Shown: positions 17,192 to 25,661, counted from the first letter of the stretch. The stretch: 64,000 bases of DNA from Corynebacterium maris DSM 45190 (GCF_000442645.1 NC_021915.1:1674001-1738000); one strand, 5' to 3'. Notes: generated by a model from the sequence alone, not told the origin. Numbers and translations are program-made.

Positions 17192-18403
17192 TTACGCCTC
17201 CGTTCCGGTCAGCATGGTGGTGGTGCTGGGTACGTCGCCCACGGCGGACAGCAGGGTCACCCGCGGGACGACGCCGAGAAACTTTCCGTCATGCCCCACC
17301 ACGACGATGGGGCTGGTGTAGTTGGCTGCCAGCCCGAACAGTTCCGAGACCGGAGTCGTGGCAGGGACGACAGGGGCCTCATACTCCGCGGAGAAAGGCA
17401 GCTCCTCGGAACCGGTGCGCACCGCCTCCGCGACGTCTTGTTCCCACACCACGCCGACGGGGCGCTGGTCTCGTTTAAGTACGACGAGCCAGGGGTTCTG
17501 GGTTTCCCGCATCAGCTTGTGAGCAGAGCGTGGTCCCTGGTTGGGGCCGAGCGTCTCCGGCGGCATCTCCGTGATGTCTCCGGCGGTGAGGACTCGGGTG
17601 CGGTCGACGTCCTGCACAAAGCGCGAGACGTAGTCGTTGGCTGGTTTTTGAAGGATCTCTTCTGCGGTGCCGACCTGCTCGATACGTCCGTCTCGCATCA
17701 TGGCGATCCGGTCGCCCAGCCGCATTGCTTCGTTGAGGTCGTGCGTGATGAACAAGATCGTCTTGTTCAGTCGGGCCTGCAGTTCCATCAACTGGTCCTG
17801 CATGTCGCGGCGAATGAGCGGGTCAAGCGCCGAGAATGCCTCGTCCATGAGCAATACCTCAGTGTCGGCGGCCAGCGCCCGGGCAAGGCCGACGCGCTGC
17901 CGCATACCACCGGACAGAGCATCGGGGCGGTAACCGCCCCAACCGCGGAGCCCGACCATGGACAGCGCTTCTTCCGCCTTGGCCTCACGATCTGTTTTGT
18001 TCATGCCTTGGATTTCCAGGGCGTAAGCGGCGTTTTCACCGACTGTGCGATGCGGGAGGAGGGCGAAGTTCTGGAAGACCATGGAGATCTTCCGACGCCG
18101 TACCTCGCGCACTTCAGCTTCAGTCATGCCGGTCAGTGTTTGGCCGTCGATGCGAAGTTCTCCGGCCGTCGCGGGAAGCAGTCCGTTGACCATCCGGATC
18201 AGCGTTGATTTTCCAGATCCGGACAACCCCATGACCACGAATATTTCGCTGGGCTGGACGTCGAACGAAGCGTCGATGACCGCCGCGGTCAGCCCGCGGT
18301 CGCGAAGCGTTTCCCGTCGCTCCCCTGCCCGCAACGCGTCTACGCCCTGTCGGGGATGTTTGCCAAAAACTTTGAATAAGCCCTCGGCCTCAATGATTGC
18401 CAT
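17192..18403 (-). CDS. Glycine betaine/proline ABC ATPase with CBS region, OpuAA/ProV type
   Basis: A 403-residue ATPase. The nucleotide domain has Walker A GLSGSGKST, Q-loop VFQNFALLPH, signature LSGGMRQRVGLARAL and Walker B VLLMDEAFSALDP. The C-terminal 125 residues form a CBS-pair region, the ionic-strength or nucleotide sensor in OpuA systems. ATG 18403 has AAGGA 7 nt upstream. First gene of a three-gene operon (ATPase, permease, binding protein). C. glutamicum, as far as I recall, takes up betaine through secondary carriers and lacks this operon here. Confidence 0.9.
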   Translation of the reverse strand: MAIIEAEGLFKVFGKHPRQGVDALRAGERRETLRDRGLTAAVIDASFDVQPSEIFVVMGLSGSGKSTLIRMVNGLLPATAGELRIDGQTLTGMTEAEVREVRRRKISMVFQNFALLPHRTVGENAAYALEIQGMNKTDREAKAEEALSMVGLRGWGGYRPDALSGGMRQRVGLARALAADTEVLLMDEAFSALDPLIRRDMQDQLMELQARLNKTILFITHDLNEAMRLGDRIAMMRDGRIEQVGTAEEILQKPANDYVSRFVQDVDRTRVLTAGDITEMPPETLGPNQGPRSAHKLMRETQNPWLVVLKRDQRPVGVVWEQDVAEAVRTGSEELPFSAEYEAPVVPATTPVSELFGLAANYTSPIVVVGHDGKFLGVVPRVTLLSAVGDVPSTTTMLTGTEA

Positions 18404-18802
18404 GAGGTATTCCTTAAAAAGTTATCAATTATTTTCCTGCCGCCGTAGTCTTGCCGCGACATGCCTTTAGCCGCCACGGCGTTCGACGCATTGCATCGTG
18501 AATATTACAGTCGGGAACAGGCACATCTATTGATCACAACAGAAGTATCCAGCTTTGCCTAATAGAAATAGCAGGCTTTTCCAGGGTAGCACTCGCAAAC
18601 CACCAGCTCAGTAACGGGCTAGCCCCTCGGCACCTGTAGTTATTGCCAAGTAATAACAATATTTGTTTTTGCAGCTCGCGGGCATTTTTCTCCCCATGCC
18701 TCTACGGAAAGACGGCGGCACGACGGTCGATCAGGCAAAACCCCGGCCACTCGAGTTCAGGTACGAACTTCAAGGGGCCGGGGCCTTGCTGGAAATTATG
18801 TG
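18404..18802 (-). promoter_or_regulatory. AT-rich upstream region of the opu operon
   Basis: A 400-bp gene-free stretch, visibly richer in A+T than its surroundings. It holds a minus-strand TAATAT -10 candidate (18502-18507), giving a leader of about 90 nt. A 5-bp-arm stem (18442-18446 with 18476-18480) lies just upstream of the ribosome binding site, and an inverted repeat GTTATT-N7-AATAAC at 18639-18657 could be an operator. The right end contains the recX terminator. I find no coding frame worth calling and no riboswitch I can name. Confidence 0.45.
18737..18783 (-). terminator. Rho-independent terminator after recX
   Basis: On the minus strand, CCCCGGCC (18783-18776 side) pairs with GGCCGGGG (18748-18741), with an inner AGTTC/GAACT stem, and is followed by TTTT. 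It lies about 20 bp after the recX stop. Confidence 0.75.
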
Positions 18803-19399
18803 TCAGTCCAGCTCTGCGATCCTGGCGTCGAGGGCCTCACGGGCGAGGCGCATCGACATGCCGCCGTCGAATCCTCTGCGGGCGAGCACCCCGACCACGC
18901 GGCGCAGTTGCCGGTTATAGTCGTCGCGGTCGACGGGGGCGGTTTTCACCGCTCGGGCCTTCTTTTCCGCAAAGGTACGTGCAGTGGCCTCTTCGTCGGA
19001 CTGGTCGATCTGTTCCAGGGCGTCCGCCCGAAGAGCTGCGTCCACCCCTTTTTCCCGCAATTCGCGGTCGAGCACCCGGGCGGATTTTCCCCGCCGGGCA
19101 TGTCGCTGACGCACCCACTCGTGGGCGAAGGTCGCGTCGTCTATCAATCTGGAACGCTGCAGATCATCGAGCACCTCGTCCACGACGCCCGGGTCGAATT
19201 CCGCGTCGATGAGCCGACCTCGCAGCTCTTCCCGGGAGCGTGCCCGCTGATCAAGCAGTCCCAGGGCGCGTTTGCGCACCTGCGCCTTGGCCTCTTCCGC
19301 CTCGCGGTCGAAGAAACCACCTCCCTCCCCAGACGCGTACTGCGCCAGGGACTCACGGAGCTGGGCGATCTTCTCGGGGTCGGGGGTGTTACTTGTCAT
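18803..19399 (-). CDS. recX: Regulatory protein RecX
   Basis: Inhibitor/modulator of RecA filaments, 198 residues. The triple-helix repeats of the family are visible (ARSREELRGRLIDAEFDPGVVDEVLDDL; LIDDATFAHEWVRQRHARRGKSARVLDRELREKG). ATG 19399 overlaps the recA 3' end by 11 bp, so expression is coupled to recA. An N-terminal extension of about 40 residues precedes the core. A rho-independent terminator follows. Confidence 0.92.
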   Translation of the reverse strand: MTSNTPDPEKIAQLRESLAQYASGEGGGFFDREAEEAKAQVRKRALGLLDQRARSREELRGRLIDAEFDPGVVDEVLDDLQRSRLIDDATFAHEWVRQRHARRGKSARVLDRELREKGVDAALRADALEQIDQSDEEATARTFAEKKARAVKTAPVDRDDYNRQLRRVVGVLARRGFDGGMSMRLAREALDARIAELD

Positions 19400-20540
19400 C
19401 GTCCTCGTCGTCGAAGTCGACGTTCGGAACCATGTCCACCGGATCGTCGCTCAGGCCTTCCTCGCCCTCGATCCCGGGCACGGACAGGGCCGGGTCATCC
19501 GCGGACTCTTCCGCGGCGAACTCACCGATGCCCAGTTTGGTGAAGATCTTCTTTTCGATCTCATCCGCCAGGTCGGGGTTGTCCTTGAGGAACAACCGGG
19601 ACTTCTCCTTGCCCTGCCCCAGCTGGTCACCGTCGTAAGTGAACCAGGAGCCGGACTTCTTGACAATGCCGTTCTCCACGCCCAAGTCAATGACGGAGGA
19701 TTCCCGCGAGATGCCCTCGCCATACATGATGTCGAACTCTGCGATCTTGAACGGCGGGGACACCTTGTTCTTGACCACCTTGACGCGGGTGCGGTTGCCG
19801 ATGGCGTCTTGACCGTCCTTGAGAGTCTGGATGCGGCGGACGTCGAGGCGCACGGAGGAGTAGAACTTCAGCGCCTTACCGCCCGTGGTGGTCTCCGGCG
19901 AGCCGAACATGACGCCGATCTTCTCGCGCAGCTGGTTGATGAAGATCGCGGTCGTGCCGGAGTTGTACAGCGCGCCGGTCATCTTGCGCAGGGCCTGCGA
20001 CATCAGGCGAGCCTGCAGGCCGACGTGGCTGTCGCCCATCTCGCCTTCGATCTCGGCCTTCGGGGTCAGGGCCGCGACGGAGTCGATGACGATGATGTCA
20101 ATCGCCCCGGAGCGCACCAGCATGTCGGCGATCTCCAAGGCCTGCTCACCTGTGTCCGGCTGAGAGACCAGCAGGTTGTCGGTGTCCACGCCCAGTTTCT
20201 TGGCGTAGTCGGGGTCCAGGGCATGCTCGGCGTCGATGAAGGCGGCGATGCCGCCGTCCCTCTGGGCGGAGGCGATGGCGTGGAGCGCCACCGTCGTCTT
20301 GCCCGAGGACTCCGGCCCGTAGACCTCCACGACACGACCACGGGGGAAACCGCCGATGCCTAGGGCGACGTCGATGGCGGTGTTGCCGGAGGAGATGGCC
20401 TGGATCGGCGGGCGATCCTCATCTCCCAGGCGCATGACGGCGCCCTTGCCGTAGTCCTTCTCGATCATCGCCATTGCGGCGTCGAGTGCCTTCGTCCGGT
20501 CCCCGCCGGCGGTCTGCGTCTTCGCGCTCTTCTTTGCCAT
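19389..20540 (-). CDS. recA: Recombinase RecA
   Basis: DNA strand-exchange ATPase and SOS co-protease, 383 residues. It has Walker A GPESSGKTT (about residues 75-83), the Walker B region IIVIDSVAALTPK, L1/L2 loop sequences (EGEMGDSHVGLQARLMSQ; GSPETTTGGKALKFY) and an acidic C-terminal tail ending in DFDDEDDDK. I chose ATG 20540 (MAKKSAK), matching corynebacterial RecA; an in-frame TTG at 20564 is less likely. An SOS box lies 200 bp upstream. Confidence 0.97.
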   Translation of the reverse strand: MAKKSAKTQTAGGDRTKALDAAMAMIEKDYGKGAVMRLGDEDRPPIQAISSGNTAIDVALGIGGFPRGRVVEVYGPESSGKTTVALHAIASAQRDGGIAAFIDAEHALDPDYAKKLGVDTDNLLVSQPDTGEQALEIADMLVRSGAIDIIVIDSVAALTPKAEIEGEMGDSHVGLQARLMSQALRKMTGALYNSGTTAIFINQLREKIGVMFGSPETTTGGKALKFYSSVRLDVRRIQTLKDGQDAIGNRTRVKVVKNKVSPPFKIAEFDIMYGEGISRESSVIDLGVENGIVKKSGSWFTYDGDQLGQGKEKSRLFLKDNPDLADEIEKKIFTKLGIGEFAAEESADDPALSVPGIEGEEGLSDDPVDMVPNVDFDDEDDDK

Positions 20541-20739
20541 GTGGTTGACTTCCGTTCTCTTCAAAGTAGCTGATGGTCGGGCCCTGCTGTGGTGTGCTGG
20601 TCAGGCACGAGGCGCGCTGTGGCGGCGCGGAAACCCCCTCATTGTCTTAGACTCTGCCGTCCGGTCGAATGGCTCCCGGCTGCGACACATTCACGTGCAC
20701 GAGGATAACCGGGGACACTGACATCACCCCCGAACATAC

Positions 20740-20755
20740 ACGAACGCATGTTCGA
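20740..20755 (-). promoter_or_regulatory. LexA (SOS) box upstream of recA
   Basis: ACGAACGCATGTTCGA matches the actinobacterial LexA operator CGAAC-N4-GTTCG. Downstream on the minus strand a TATGTT hexamer could be the -10, so LexA would cover the promoter. The recA leader would be about 190 nt. Confidence 0.85.
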
Positions 20756-20789
20756 CCCCAATTCGAAGTGACTTGGCCGTCCTTCCTCC

Positions 20790-21005
20790 TCAGAACCCGG
20801 GTCGGTCGACCCCCAGGCGCCGCCCCTCGGGGACGTCGAAATCCTCACAGAGCCCCTCCCACACTTTCCGCGGGTCGACGCCGCGTTCGATGAGCTCCTC
20901 GGCGGTGCCGCCCAGCCCCGCAAGCACGTGGGAGTGGGCGATCCACTTGCCCTCCTGCTCGCCGAACTCGTCTGTGATCAGTCGATGAAACTCCGTTAGG
21001 CGCAT
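20790..21005 (-). CDS. DUF3046 protein, Rv2738c-like
   Basis: A 71-residue protein conserved beside recA in actinobacteria. The sequence MRLTEFHRLITDEFG, the SHVLAGLGGTAEELIERG segment and WEGLCEDFDVPE are the family hallmarks. Function unknown. ATG 21005 lies 7 nt after a TATCAT box (21013-21018), consistent with leaderless translation. Confidence 0.85.
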   Translation of the reverse strand: MRLTEFHRLITDEFGEQEGKWIAHSHVLAGLGGTAEELIERGVDPRKVWEGLCEDFDVPEGRRLGVDRPGF

Positions 21006-21063
21006 GCCCCGGATGATACCGGCCTCCCCGCCGCCACCCCGTGCCCCTCCCCCGGGCTCCCCT

Positions 21064-21076
21064 TGAACGGTGTTTA
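21064..21076 (+). promoter_or_regulatory. BioQ-like operator at the bioY promoter
   Basis: TGAACGGTGTTTA matches the BioQ motif TGAAC-N3-GTTAC, described for corynebacterial biotin genes, at all but two positions. It lies directly before the TAGGCT -10 box (21081-21086), so a bound repressor would block the promoter. Confidence 0.6.
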
Positions 21077-21094
21077 AGGATAGGCTTGACCTCC

Positions 21095-21685
21095 ATGACC
21101 ACCACCGTCTCGAACGTCGGGTCCCGTCGCACGACCGCGGATCTCGCTTATGTCGCCGTCTTTGCGGCACTGATCATCGCGCTGGCCTTCGTCGCCATTC
21201 CGCTCGGCGCCGCCGGTGTGCCCATCGTCTTACAAAACGCCGCCGTCGTCCTCGCTGGCCTGGTGCTGGGCCCCCGTCGGGCGGGGCTGGCGGTTCTGCT
21301 GTTCCTGGTGATCGGGCTGATCGGCCTGCCGGTGCTCGCCGGCGGCCGCACCACGCTCGCGGCCCTGGCCGGCCCGACAGTCGGTTACCTGGCGGGATAC
21401 CTGGCCTCAGCAGTGGTCGTCGGCGCCGTCGCCTACCGCGCCCCTGCCCGACGCCGCCGCGCCCAGCTCGGCTGGTTCTCGCTGGCCGCAGCCCTTGGCC
21501 TGCTGGTCCAGTACGCATGCGGGATCCTCGGCCTGATGTGGCGCGCGGACCTCGACCTCGGCGCCGCAACCATCTCCCAGGCGCCGTTCCTGGTGCCGGA
21601 CACCCTCAAATTTGCCGCCATGGTCGCCATCGCCCTAGCCATCCACGTGGCGTTTCCTGACCTGTTGTCCCGGAAGCGTCGTTAA
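21095..21685 (+). CDS. bioY: Biotin ECF transporter S component BioY
   Basis: Membrane biotin-binding subunit, 196 residues with about six helices. Family blocks are visible: IPLGAAGVPIVLQNAAVVLAGLVLGPRRA and a GLIGLPVLAGG turn. It forms an energy-coupling-factor importer with BioM and BioN encoded next to it. ATG 21095 is 8 nt from a TAGGCT -10 box, so it is probably leaderless; an in-frame extension to 21041 would run through the operator. Probably repressed by BioQ when biotin is plentiful. Confidence 0.93.
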   Translation: MTTTVSNVGSRRTTADLAYVAVFAALIIALAFVAIPLGAAGVPIVLQNAAVVLAGLVLGPRRAGLAVLLFLVIGLIGLPVLAGGRTTLAALAGPTVGYLAGYLASAVVVGAVAYRAPARRRRAQLGWFSLAAALGLLVQYACGILGLMWRADLDLGAATISQAPFLVPDTLKFAAMVAIALAIHVAFPDLLSRKRR

Positions 21686-21688
21686 GCC

Positions 21689-22393
21689 GTGACCACCATT
21701 GAATTTCGTTCCGTGTGCCTGGACGTCGACTCCGCGGGAGACGATTCCGCCACCATCCTCGGCCCCGTCGACCTGACCTTGAGCGAGCACCGAATCGGCG
21801 TCATCGGCGCCAACGGATCAGGCAAGTCCACCTTGGCGCGCCTGATCAACGGACTGGCGGAACCGACGTCCGGTGAGGTGCTCGTCGACGGCAAGTCCGT
21901 CGCCCGGCACGGCCGTGAGATCCGCCGCCGCGTGGGGTTCGTGTTCTCCGACGCAGACAGCCAAATCGTCATGCCCCAGGTACGCGACGACATCGACTTC
22001 TCCTTACGCCGCTTGAAATTGCCGAAGGCCGAACGCTCTGCCCGGGTCGACGCCGCCCTCGCCCGCTTCGGACTCACGGAACACGCCCAAGACTCCCCGC
22101 ACACCCTCTCCGGCGGCCAAAAGCAGTTGCTGGCCCTCGCGGCGGTGCTGGTGCTGGAACCGGATCTGGTCATCGCCGATGAGCCCACGACACTGCTAGA
22201 TTTGCGCAACCGCACCCGCATCGCCCGCGAGTTCGCGGCCCTGGCACAACAGCTGATCGTCGTCACCCACGACCTGGAGCTGCTGGCTGATTTCGACCGG
22301 GTCATCTGCCTCGACGACGCCCGGGTCGTCGCCGACGGCCGGCCCGACGAGGTCATCGACTTCTACGTCTCGCGGATGGCGGCCCAGCCATGA
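21689..22393 (+). CDS. bioM: Biotin ECF transporter ATPase BioM
   Basis: A 234-residue ABC ATPase that powers BioY. It has Walker A GANGSGKST, signature LSGGQKQLLALA, Walker B LVIADEPTTLLD and the ECF-type Q-loop region (FVFSDADSQIVMPQVRDDIDF). The GTG start at 21689 is 3 nt after the bioY stop. Confidence 0.93.
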   Translation: MTTIEFRSVCLDVDSAGDDSATILGPVDLTLSEHRIGVIGANGSGKSTLARLINGLAEPTSGEVLVDGKSVARHGREIRRRVGFVFSDADSQIVMPQVRDDIDFSLRRLKLPKAERSARVDAALARFGLTEHAQDSPHTLSGGQKQLLALAAVLVLEPDLVIADEPTTLLDLRNRTRIAREFAALAQQLIVVTHDLELLADFDRVICLDDARVVADGRPDEVIDFYVSRMAAQP

Positions 22394-23004
22394 TTCGCGG
22401 CTTGCCGATGGGCGTCTACGTTCCCGGTTCCACCGTCCTGCACCGAATTAACCCGGGAATCAAGTTTCTGGGATTGATTTTCTTCATTATTCTCGTCGCC
22501 TTTTTTGCGAATGATCTGCCGCGCGCCACCGCCGCACTGACCGTGGTGGTGCTGGGGTACGGCCTCGCCCGCATCCCGCTCCGAACTGCCGCGGGTCAGG
22601 TCTTGCCGGTCCTTCCGGTGCTACTGGCGCTGGGCGCCTTCCACTGGTGGCAGAACGATCTCGCCTCTGCCGCGGCCATGGTGATCGGGTTGAGCGCCTC
22701 CGTCGCGGCGGCCGCGTTGCTGACGTTGACCACCGCCATCGCCGAACTCATGGATGCGCTGGAGCACGGGCTGCGTCCGTTGGCGCGCCTCGGTGTGCCC
22801 GTGGACACCGTCTCCCTGGCGATCTCGTTGACCATCCGGCTGATTCCCCTGCTCCTGCACACGGTGCACGAAGTCCTGCAGGCCCGCAAAGCCCGAGGGG
22901 CGGGTGGCTCGTTGATGGCCTTCGGCACCCCGGTGGTCATCCGGTCCATCACCCGGGCCCGCGCACTCGGTGAAGCGCTCATGGCCCGAGGCGTCGGCGA
23001 CTGA
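22390..23004 (+). CDS. bioN: Biotin ECF transporter T component BioN
   Basis: Transmembrane coupling subunit, 204 residues. It has about five helices and the paired coupling motifs of T components, the KARGAGGS and LMARGVGD segments, which bind the ATPases. ATG 22390 overlaps the bioM stop by 4 bp (ATGA), so it is translationally coupled. An imperfect GC-rich hairpin follows. Confidence 0.92.
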   Translation: MIRGLPMGVYVPGSTVLHRINPGIKFLGLIFFIILVAFFANDLPRATAALTVVVLGYGLARIPLRTAAGQVLPVLPVLLALGAFHWWQNDLASAAAMVIGLSASVAAAALLTLTTAIAELMDALEHGLRPLARLGVPVDTVSLAISLTIRLIPLLLHTVHEVLQARKARGAGGSLMAFGTPVVIRSITRARALGEALMARGVGD

Positions 23005-23018
23005 GAAAACACAAAGAA

Positions 23019-23058
23019 CCCGCCCGGGGAGCCGACGAGGGCGTCCCTGCAGGGCGGG
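23019..23058. terminator. Weak hairpin between bioN and pspA
   Basis: CCCGCCC (23019-23025) can pair with GGGCGGG (23052-23058) across a 26-nt loop between convergent genes. No T-run follows, so this is only a candidate. Confidence 0.35.
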
Positions 23059-23102
23059 GTCTGGGGGCGGTCGTGCTCGGCCAGCGCCGAGACTGCGCGA
23101 CG

Positions 23103-23945
23103 TTAGGCTTCGCCGCGCAATTCGCGCATCCGCTGCTGAACGGCGTCGTCCGCCGGGGTCGTGCCGGAGGACTGGTTGCCTGAGGTGATGGCCTGGTTCG
23201 AGGCGCTGCCACCGGAACCGAGGGATTCGTTGGCCATCTCGGCGCGGATCTGCTCGAGGCGGGAGTGGCCGGCCATCTGCACGCCGGCGGACTCCACCTC
23301 GGCCATCCGGCCTTGGACGGAGTTCTGCGCCAGCTCCGCCTCGCCGAGGGCGTTGGCGTAGCGCTTCTCGATCTTGTCGCGCACCTGATCCAAGTTCGGG
23401 GTGGAGCCGGAGGTGATCGAGTTCATCGACTGCAGGGACTCGGAGACCTTCTCCTGCATCTTGGCCTGCTCCAGCTGCGACAGCAGCTTGGTGCGCTCGT
23501 TGACCTTCTGCTGCAGTGCCATGGAGTTACGCTCGACGGCCTTCTTCGCCTGATCCGCCTGCTGCAGGGACTGGTCGTGGAGCTGCTTGGTGTCCTCGAC
23601 GCCCTGCTCCGCGGTGACCAGCTGGGCGGCGAAAGCCTCCGCGGCGTTCTCGTACTCGACGGCCTTCTGCTGGTCCCCCTCGGCTCGGGCTTTCTCGGCG
23701 AGCTGCAACGCCTGGCGGGTGTTCGCCTGCAGCTTCTCGATCTCGCCCAGCTGGCGGTTCAGCTGCATCTCCAGCTGACGCTGGTTGCCGATGACTGCGG
23801 CGGCCTGCTGCGAGAGCTCCTGGTGCTGACGCTGCGCGTCCTCGATCGCCTGCTGGATCTGCACCTTCGGATCGGCGTTTTCTTCGATCTTGCTGTCGAA
23901 GAGAGCCATGAGGTACTTCCAAGCCTTGACAAAGGGGTTAGCCAT
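23103..23945 (-). CDS. pspA: PspA/IM30 family protein
   Basis: A 280-residue almost entirely coiled-coil protein of the ESCRT-III-like PspA/Vipp1 family (mycobacterial Rv2744c, the 35-kDa antigen). The N-terminal amphipathic helix MANPFVKAWKYLMALFDSK is the membrane-binding part; the Gln/Glu-rich hairpin follows and the C-terminal 50 residues are Ser/Gly/Gln-rich and disordered. It maintains the membrane under envelope stress. The neighbour clgR encodes its usual regulator in mycobacteria. Confidence 0.9.
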   Translation of the reverse strand: MANPFVKAWKYLMALFDSKIEENADPKVQIQQAIEDAQRQHQELSQQAAAVIGNQRQLEMQLNRQLGEIEKLQANTRQALQLAEKARAEGDQQKAVEYENAAEAFAAQLVTAEQGVEDTKQLHDQSLQQADQAKKAVERNSMALQQKVNERTKLLSQLEQAKMQEKVSESLQSMNSITSGSTPNLDQVRDKIEKRYANALGEAELAQNSVQGRMAEVESAGVQMAGHSRLEQIRAEMANESLGSGGSASNQAITSGNQSSGTTPADDAVQQRMRELRGEA

Positions 23946-24064
23946 GTCCGATCCGACCTTTCCTGCCTAAATAATGTTCATTGTGTCGTTCTGGTCGCTC
24001 ACGCACGACGCTTCGCTCCCATGGTAGCGGAGGAGCCTGCGCCTGGGTGGGCCAGCATGCCCTA

Positions 24065-24439
24065 TTACTCCGCCGCGGCGGGAGCGGTGCTGGCCATCTC
24101 CTCGTCCACGCTCGGCATCGTCATGATGCTGGCGGCCTCGATGAGGACGTCAGCCACCGAGGCGTCGAGCGCGTGACACACGGAAGCCAGTAGCTCGGAG
24201 GACACTTCCTTACGGCCCCGCTCCAGCTCCGAGAGATACCCCGGGGACACTCGGGCGTGTTCCGCGAGGTCGCGGAGGGTCATTCCTTTGTCGGCGCGAT
24301 AGGCGCGCAGAGACATGCCCATTGCCTCGCGCAGCAGCATCTGGGACTTAGGTGTAACGGTGGCAGTCGGCGCGGCGAGTTGTGTGTATCGCAGTGCGGT
24401 TTTAGTCGTCATTACTGAAGTCAACGTTGGCCTCCCCAT
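24065..24439 (-). CDS. clgR: XRE-type transcriptional regulator ClgR
   Basis: Helix-turn-helix activator of clp protease and stress genes in actinobacteria (Rv2745c). The HTH is LRAYRADKGMTLRDLAEHARVSPGYLSELERG, as in ClgR, and the Ala-rich C-terminus ends in AAAE, a possible Clp degron (inference). I use ATG 24439, which has GGTGGA 6 nt upstream; ATG 24412 (MTTKTALRYTQ) is a reasonable alternative and matches the shorter family members. The gene lies 15 bp after cinA. Confidence 0.9.
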   Translation of the reverse strand: MGRPTLTSVMTTKTALRYTQLAAPTATVTPKSQMLLREAMGMSLRAYRADKGMTLRDLAEHARVSPGYLSELERGRKEVSSELLASVCHALDASVADVLIEAASIMTMPSVDEEMASTAPAAAE

Positions 24440-24454
24440 TTTTGTTCCACCAGC

Positions 24455-24991
24455 CTACTCCGCGAGGTACCCCAGTTCGCCATGTATCAATTCAAGGGCG
24501 GACTCGACCGCCCACGCCCTGATTTGGCCACGGTCCCCCACCAGCACGGCCATCTGTTTGTCCTCATGTGCTGACCAGGCGTAGCGCATGTGCCCGTCCC
24601 GTCCGGCGCGACGAACCACGACGGAGCCGTCCGGGCGGGCCAGGCCGATGAACACCTCACCGACCGGGTGCCCGTCCTGGCCCTCCGGGCCCGCCACCCC
24701 GGTCAGCGCGAGCGCCCAATCGGAGCCGCACGTCTCGCGTGCCCCGGCGGCCATCGCCGCCGCGGTCTCCTCCGATACCGGCCCGTATTCGGCCAGGATC
24801 CGCTCATCGACGCCCGCCAACTTCGCCTTCAGGTCCGTCGCATACGTCACCAGCCCGCCGCGCAGCACGGCGGAGGCTCCGGGAACGTCGGCGACGGCGG
24901 CGGCGAGTAGCCCGGCGGTGAGTGACTCACACGTCGACAAGCTCTCTGCCCGCCGGGTCAACCCGGCGACGACACGCTGCGCCGTCGACAT
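24455..24991 (-). CDS. pncC: CinA C-terminal-type nicotinamide-nucleotide amidase
   Basis: A 178-residue stand-alone CinA/PncC domain that hydrolyses NMN to nicotinate mononucleotide in bacteria. The conserved segments are LSTCESLTAGLLAAAVADVPG, RGGLVTYA and ALTGVAGPEGQDGHPVGEVFIGL. ATG 24991 overlaps the pgsA TGA by one base. There is no N-terminal MoCF-like domain, so it is the short form. Confidence 0.88.
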   Translation of the reverse strand: MSTAQRVVAGLTRRAESLSTCESLTAGLLAAAVADVPGASAVLRGGLVTYATDLKAKLAGVDERILAEYGPVSEETAAAMAAGARETCGSDWALALTGVAGPEGQDGHPVGEVFIGLARPDGSVVVRRAGRDGHMRYAWSAHEDKQMAVLVGDRGQIRAWAVESALELIHGELGYLAE

Positions 24992-25584
24992 CAGTTCCGC
25001 TCCCGCCGCTCCAGGACGCGGGCGTCCCACAAGTACTGCACGCCGGTGACCACCGTGACCGCCACGGCGGCGAGCATGACGATAAACGTGGGCGTGTCCA
25101 TCCATTCCGGCAACGGGCACAGGTACAGGCCCACGGCCAGGGTCTGCAGCACGGTCTTGAGCTTGCCGCCCTTGGACGCCGGCATCACCTTGCCGCGGCG
25201 CAGCATCCACATGCGCCACAGAGTGATGCCGAATTCACGGAGCACGATCACCACGGTCACCCACACCGGCAGCACGCCGATGGCGTTCAGGCACACCAAC
25301 GCCGTCGTCATCAAGGCCTTGTCCGCGATCGGATCGGCGATCTTGCCGAAGTCCGTGACCAGGTTGCGGGCGCGGGCGATGTCGCCGTCGAGTTTGTCCG
25401 TGATCATCAGCGCCGCGAACAGCCCGAAGGCAGCCCACATCCAGCCGAGATGCTCGTCGTCCCCGCGGAGCACCAGAAAAGCGAACAGCGGGATAAACAG
25501 AATGCGCAGGCTGGTCAGCACATTGGGCAGGTTAAAATTCTCCTTAAAGTAGGAGCTGCCGGAGCGCGTCGATTCTGCATTCAC
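24991..25584 (-). CDS. pgsA: CDP-diacylglycerol--glycerol-3-phosphate 3-phosphatidyltransferase family protein
   Basis: Integral membrane phospholipid synthase, 197 residues. The CDP-alcohol phosphotransferase motif is complete (LDGDIARARN, then DFGKIADPIADK, with four metal-binding Asp). The role is probably phosphatidylglycerophosphate synthesis; family members can use other alcohols. I place the start at GTG 25584, 7 nt from a TAGGGT box (25592-25597); GTG 25593, three codons earlier, is the alternative. First gene of pgsA-pncC-clgR. Confidence 0.88.
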   Translation of the reverse strand: MNAESTRSGSSYFKENFNLPNVLTSLRILFIPLFAFLVLRGDDEHLGWMWAAFGLFAALMITDKLDGDIARARNLVTDFGKIADPIADKALMTTALVCLNAIGVLPVWVTVVIVLREFGITLWRMWMLRRGKVMPASKGGKLKTVLQTLAVGLYLCPLPEWMDTPTFIVMLAAVAVTVVTGVQYLWDARVLERRERN

Positions 25585-25661
25585 ATCGGCCACCCTACCC
25601 GGCGGGGGGTAATAGTCCCTGATTCACCTGTTCAACGATATGGGCCGTCTAGAATAAAACC

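Noticed and set aside
18404..18660. Known riboswitch (c-di-AMP, glycine, SAM, TPP) before the opu operon
   Set aside because: I compared the leader by eye with the conserved cores of these classes and found no convincing match.
18663..18920. 85-aa plus-strand frame beside recX
   Set aside because: Overlaps the recX terminator and the recX 3' end in antisense and has no binding site.
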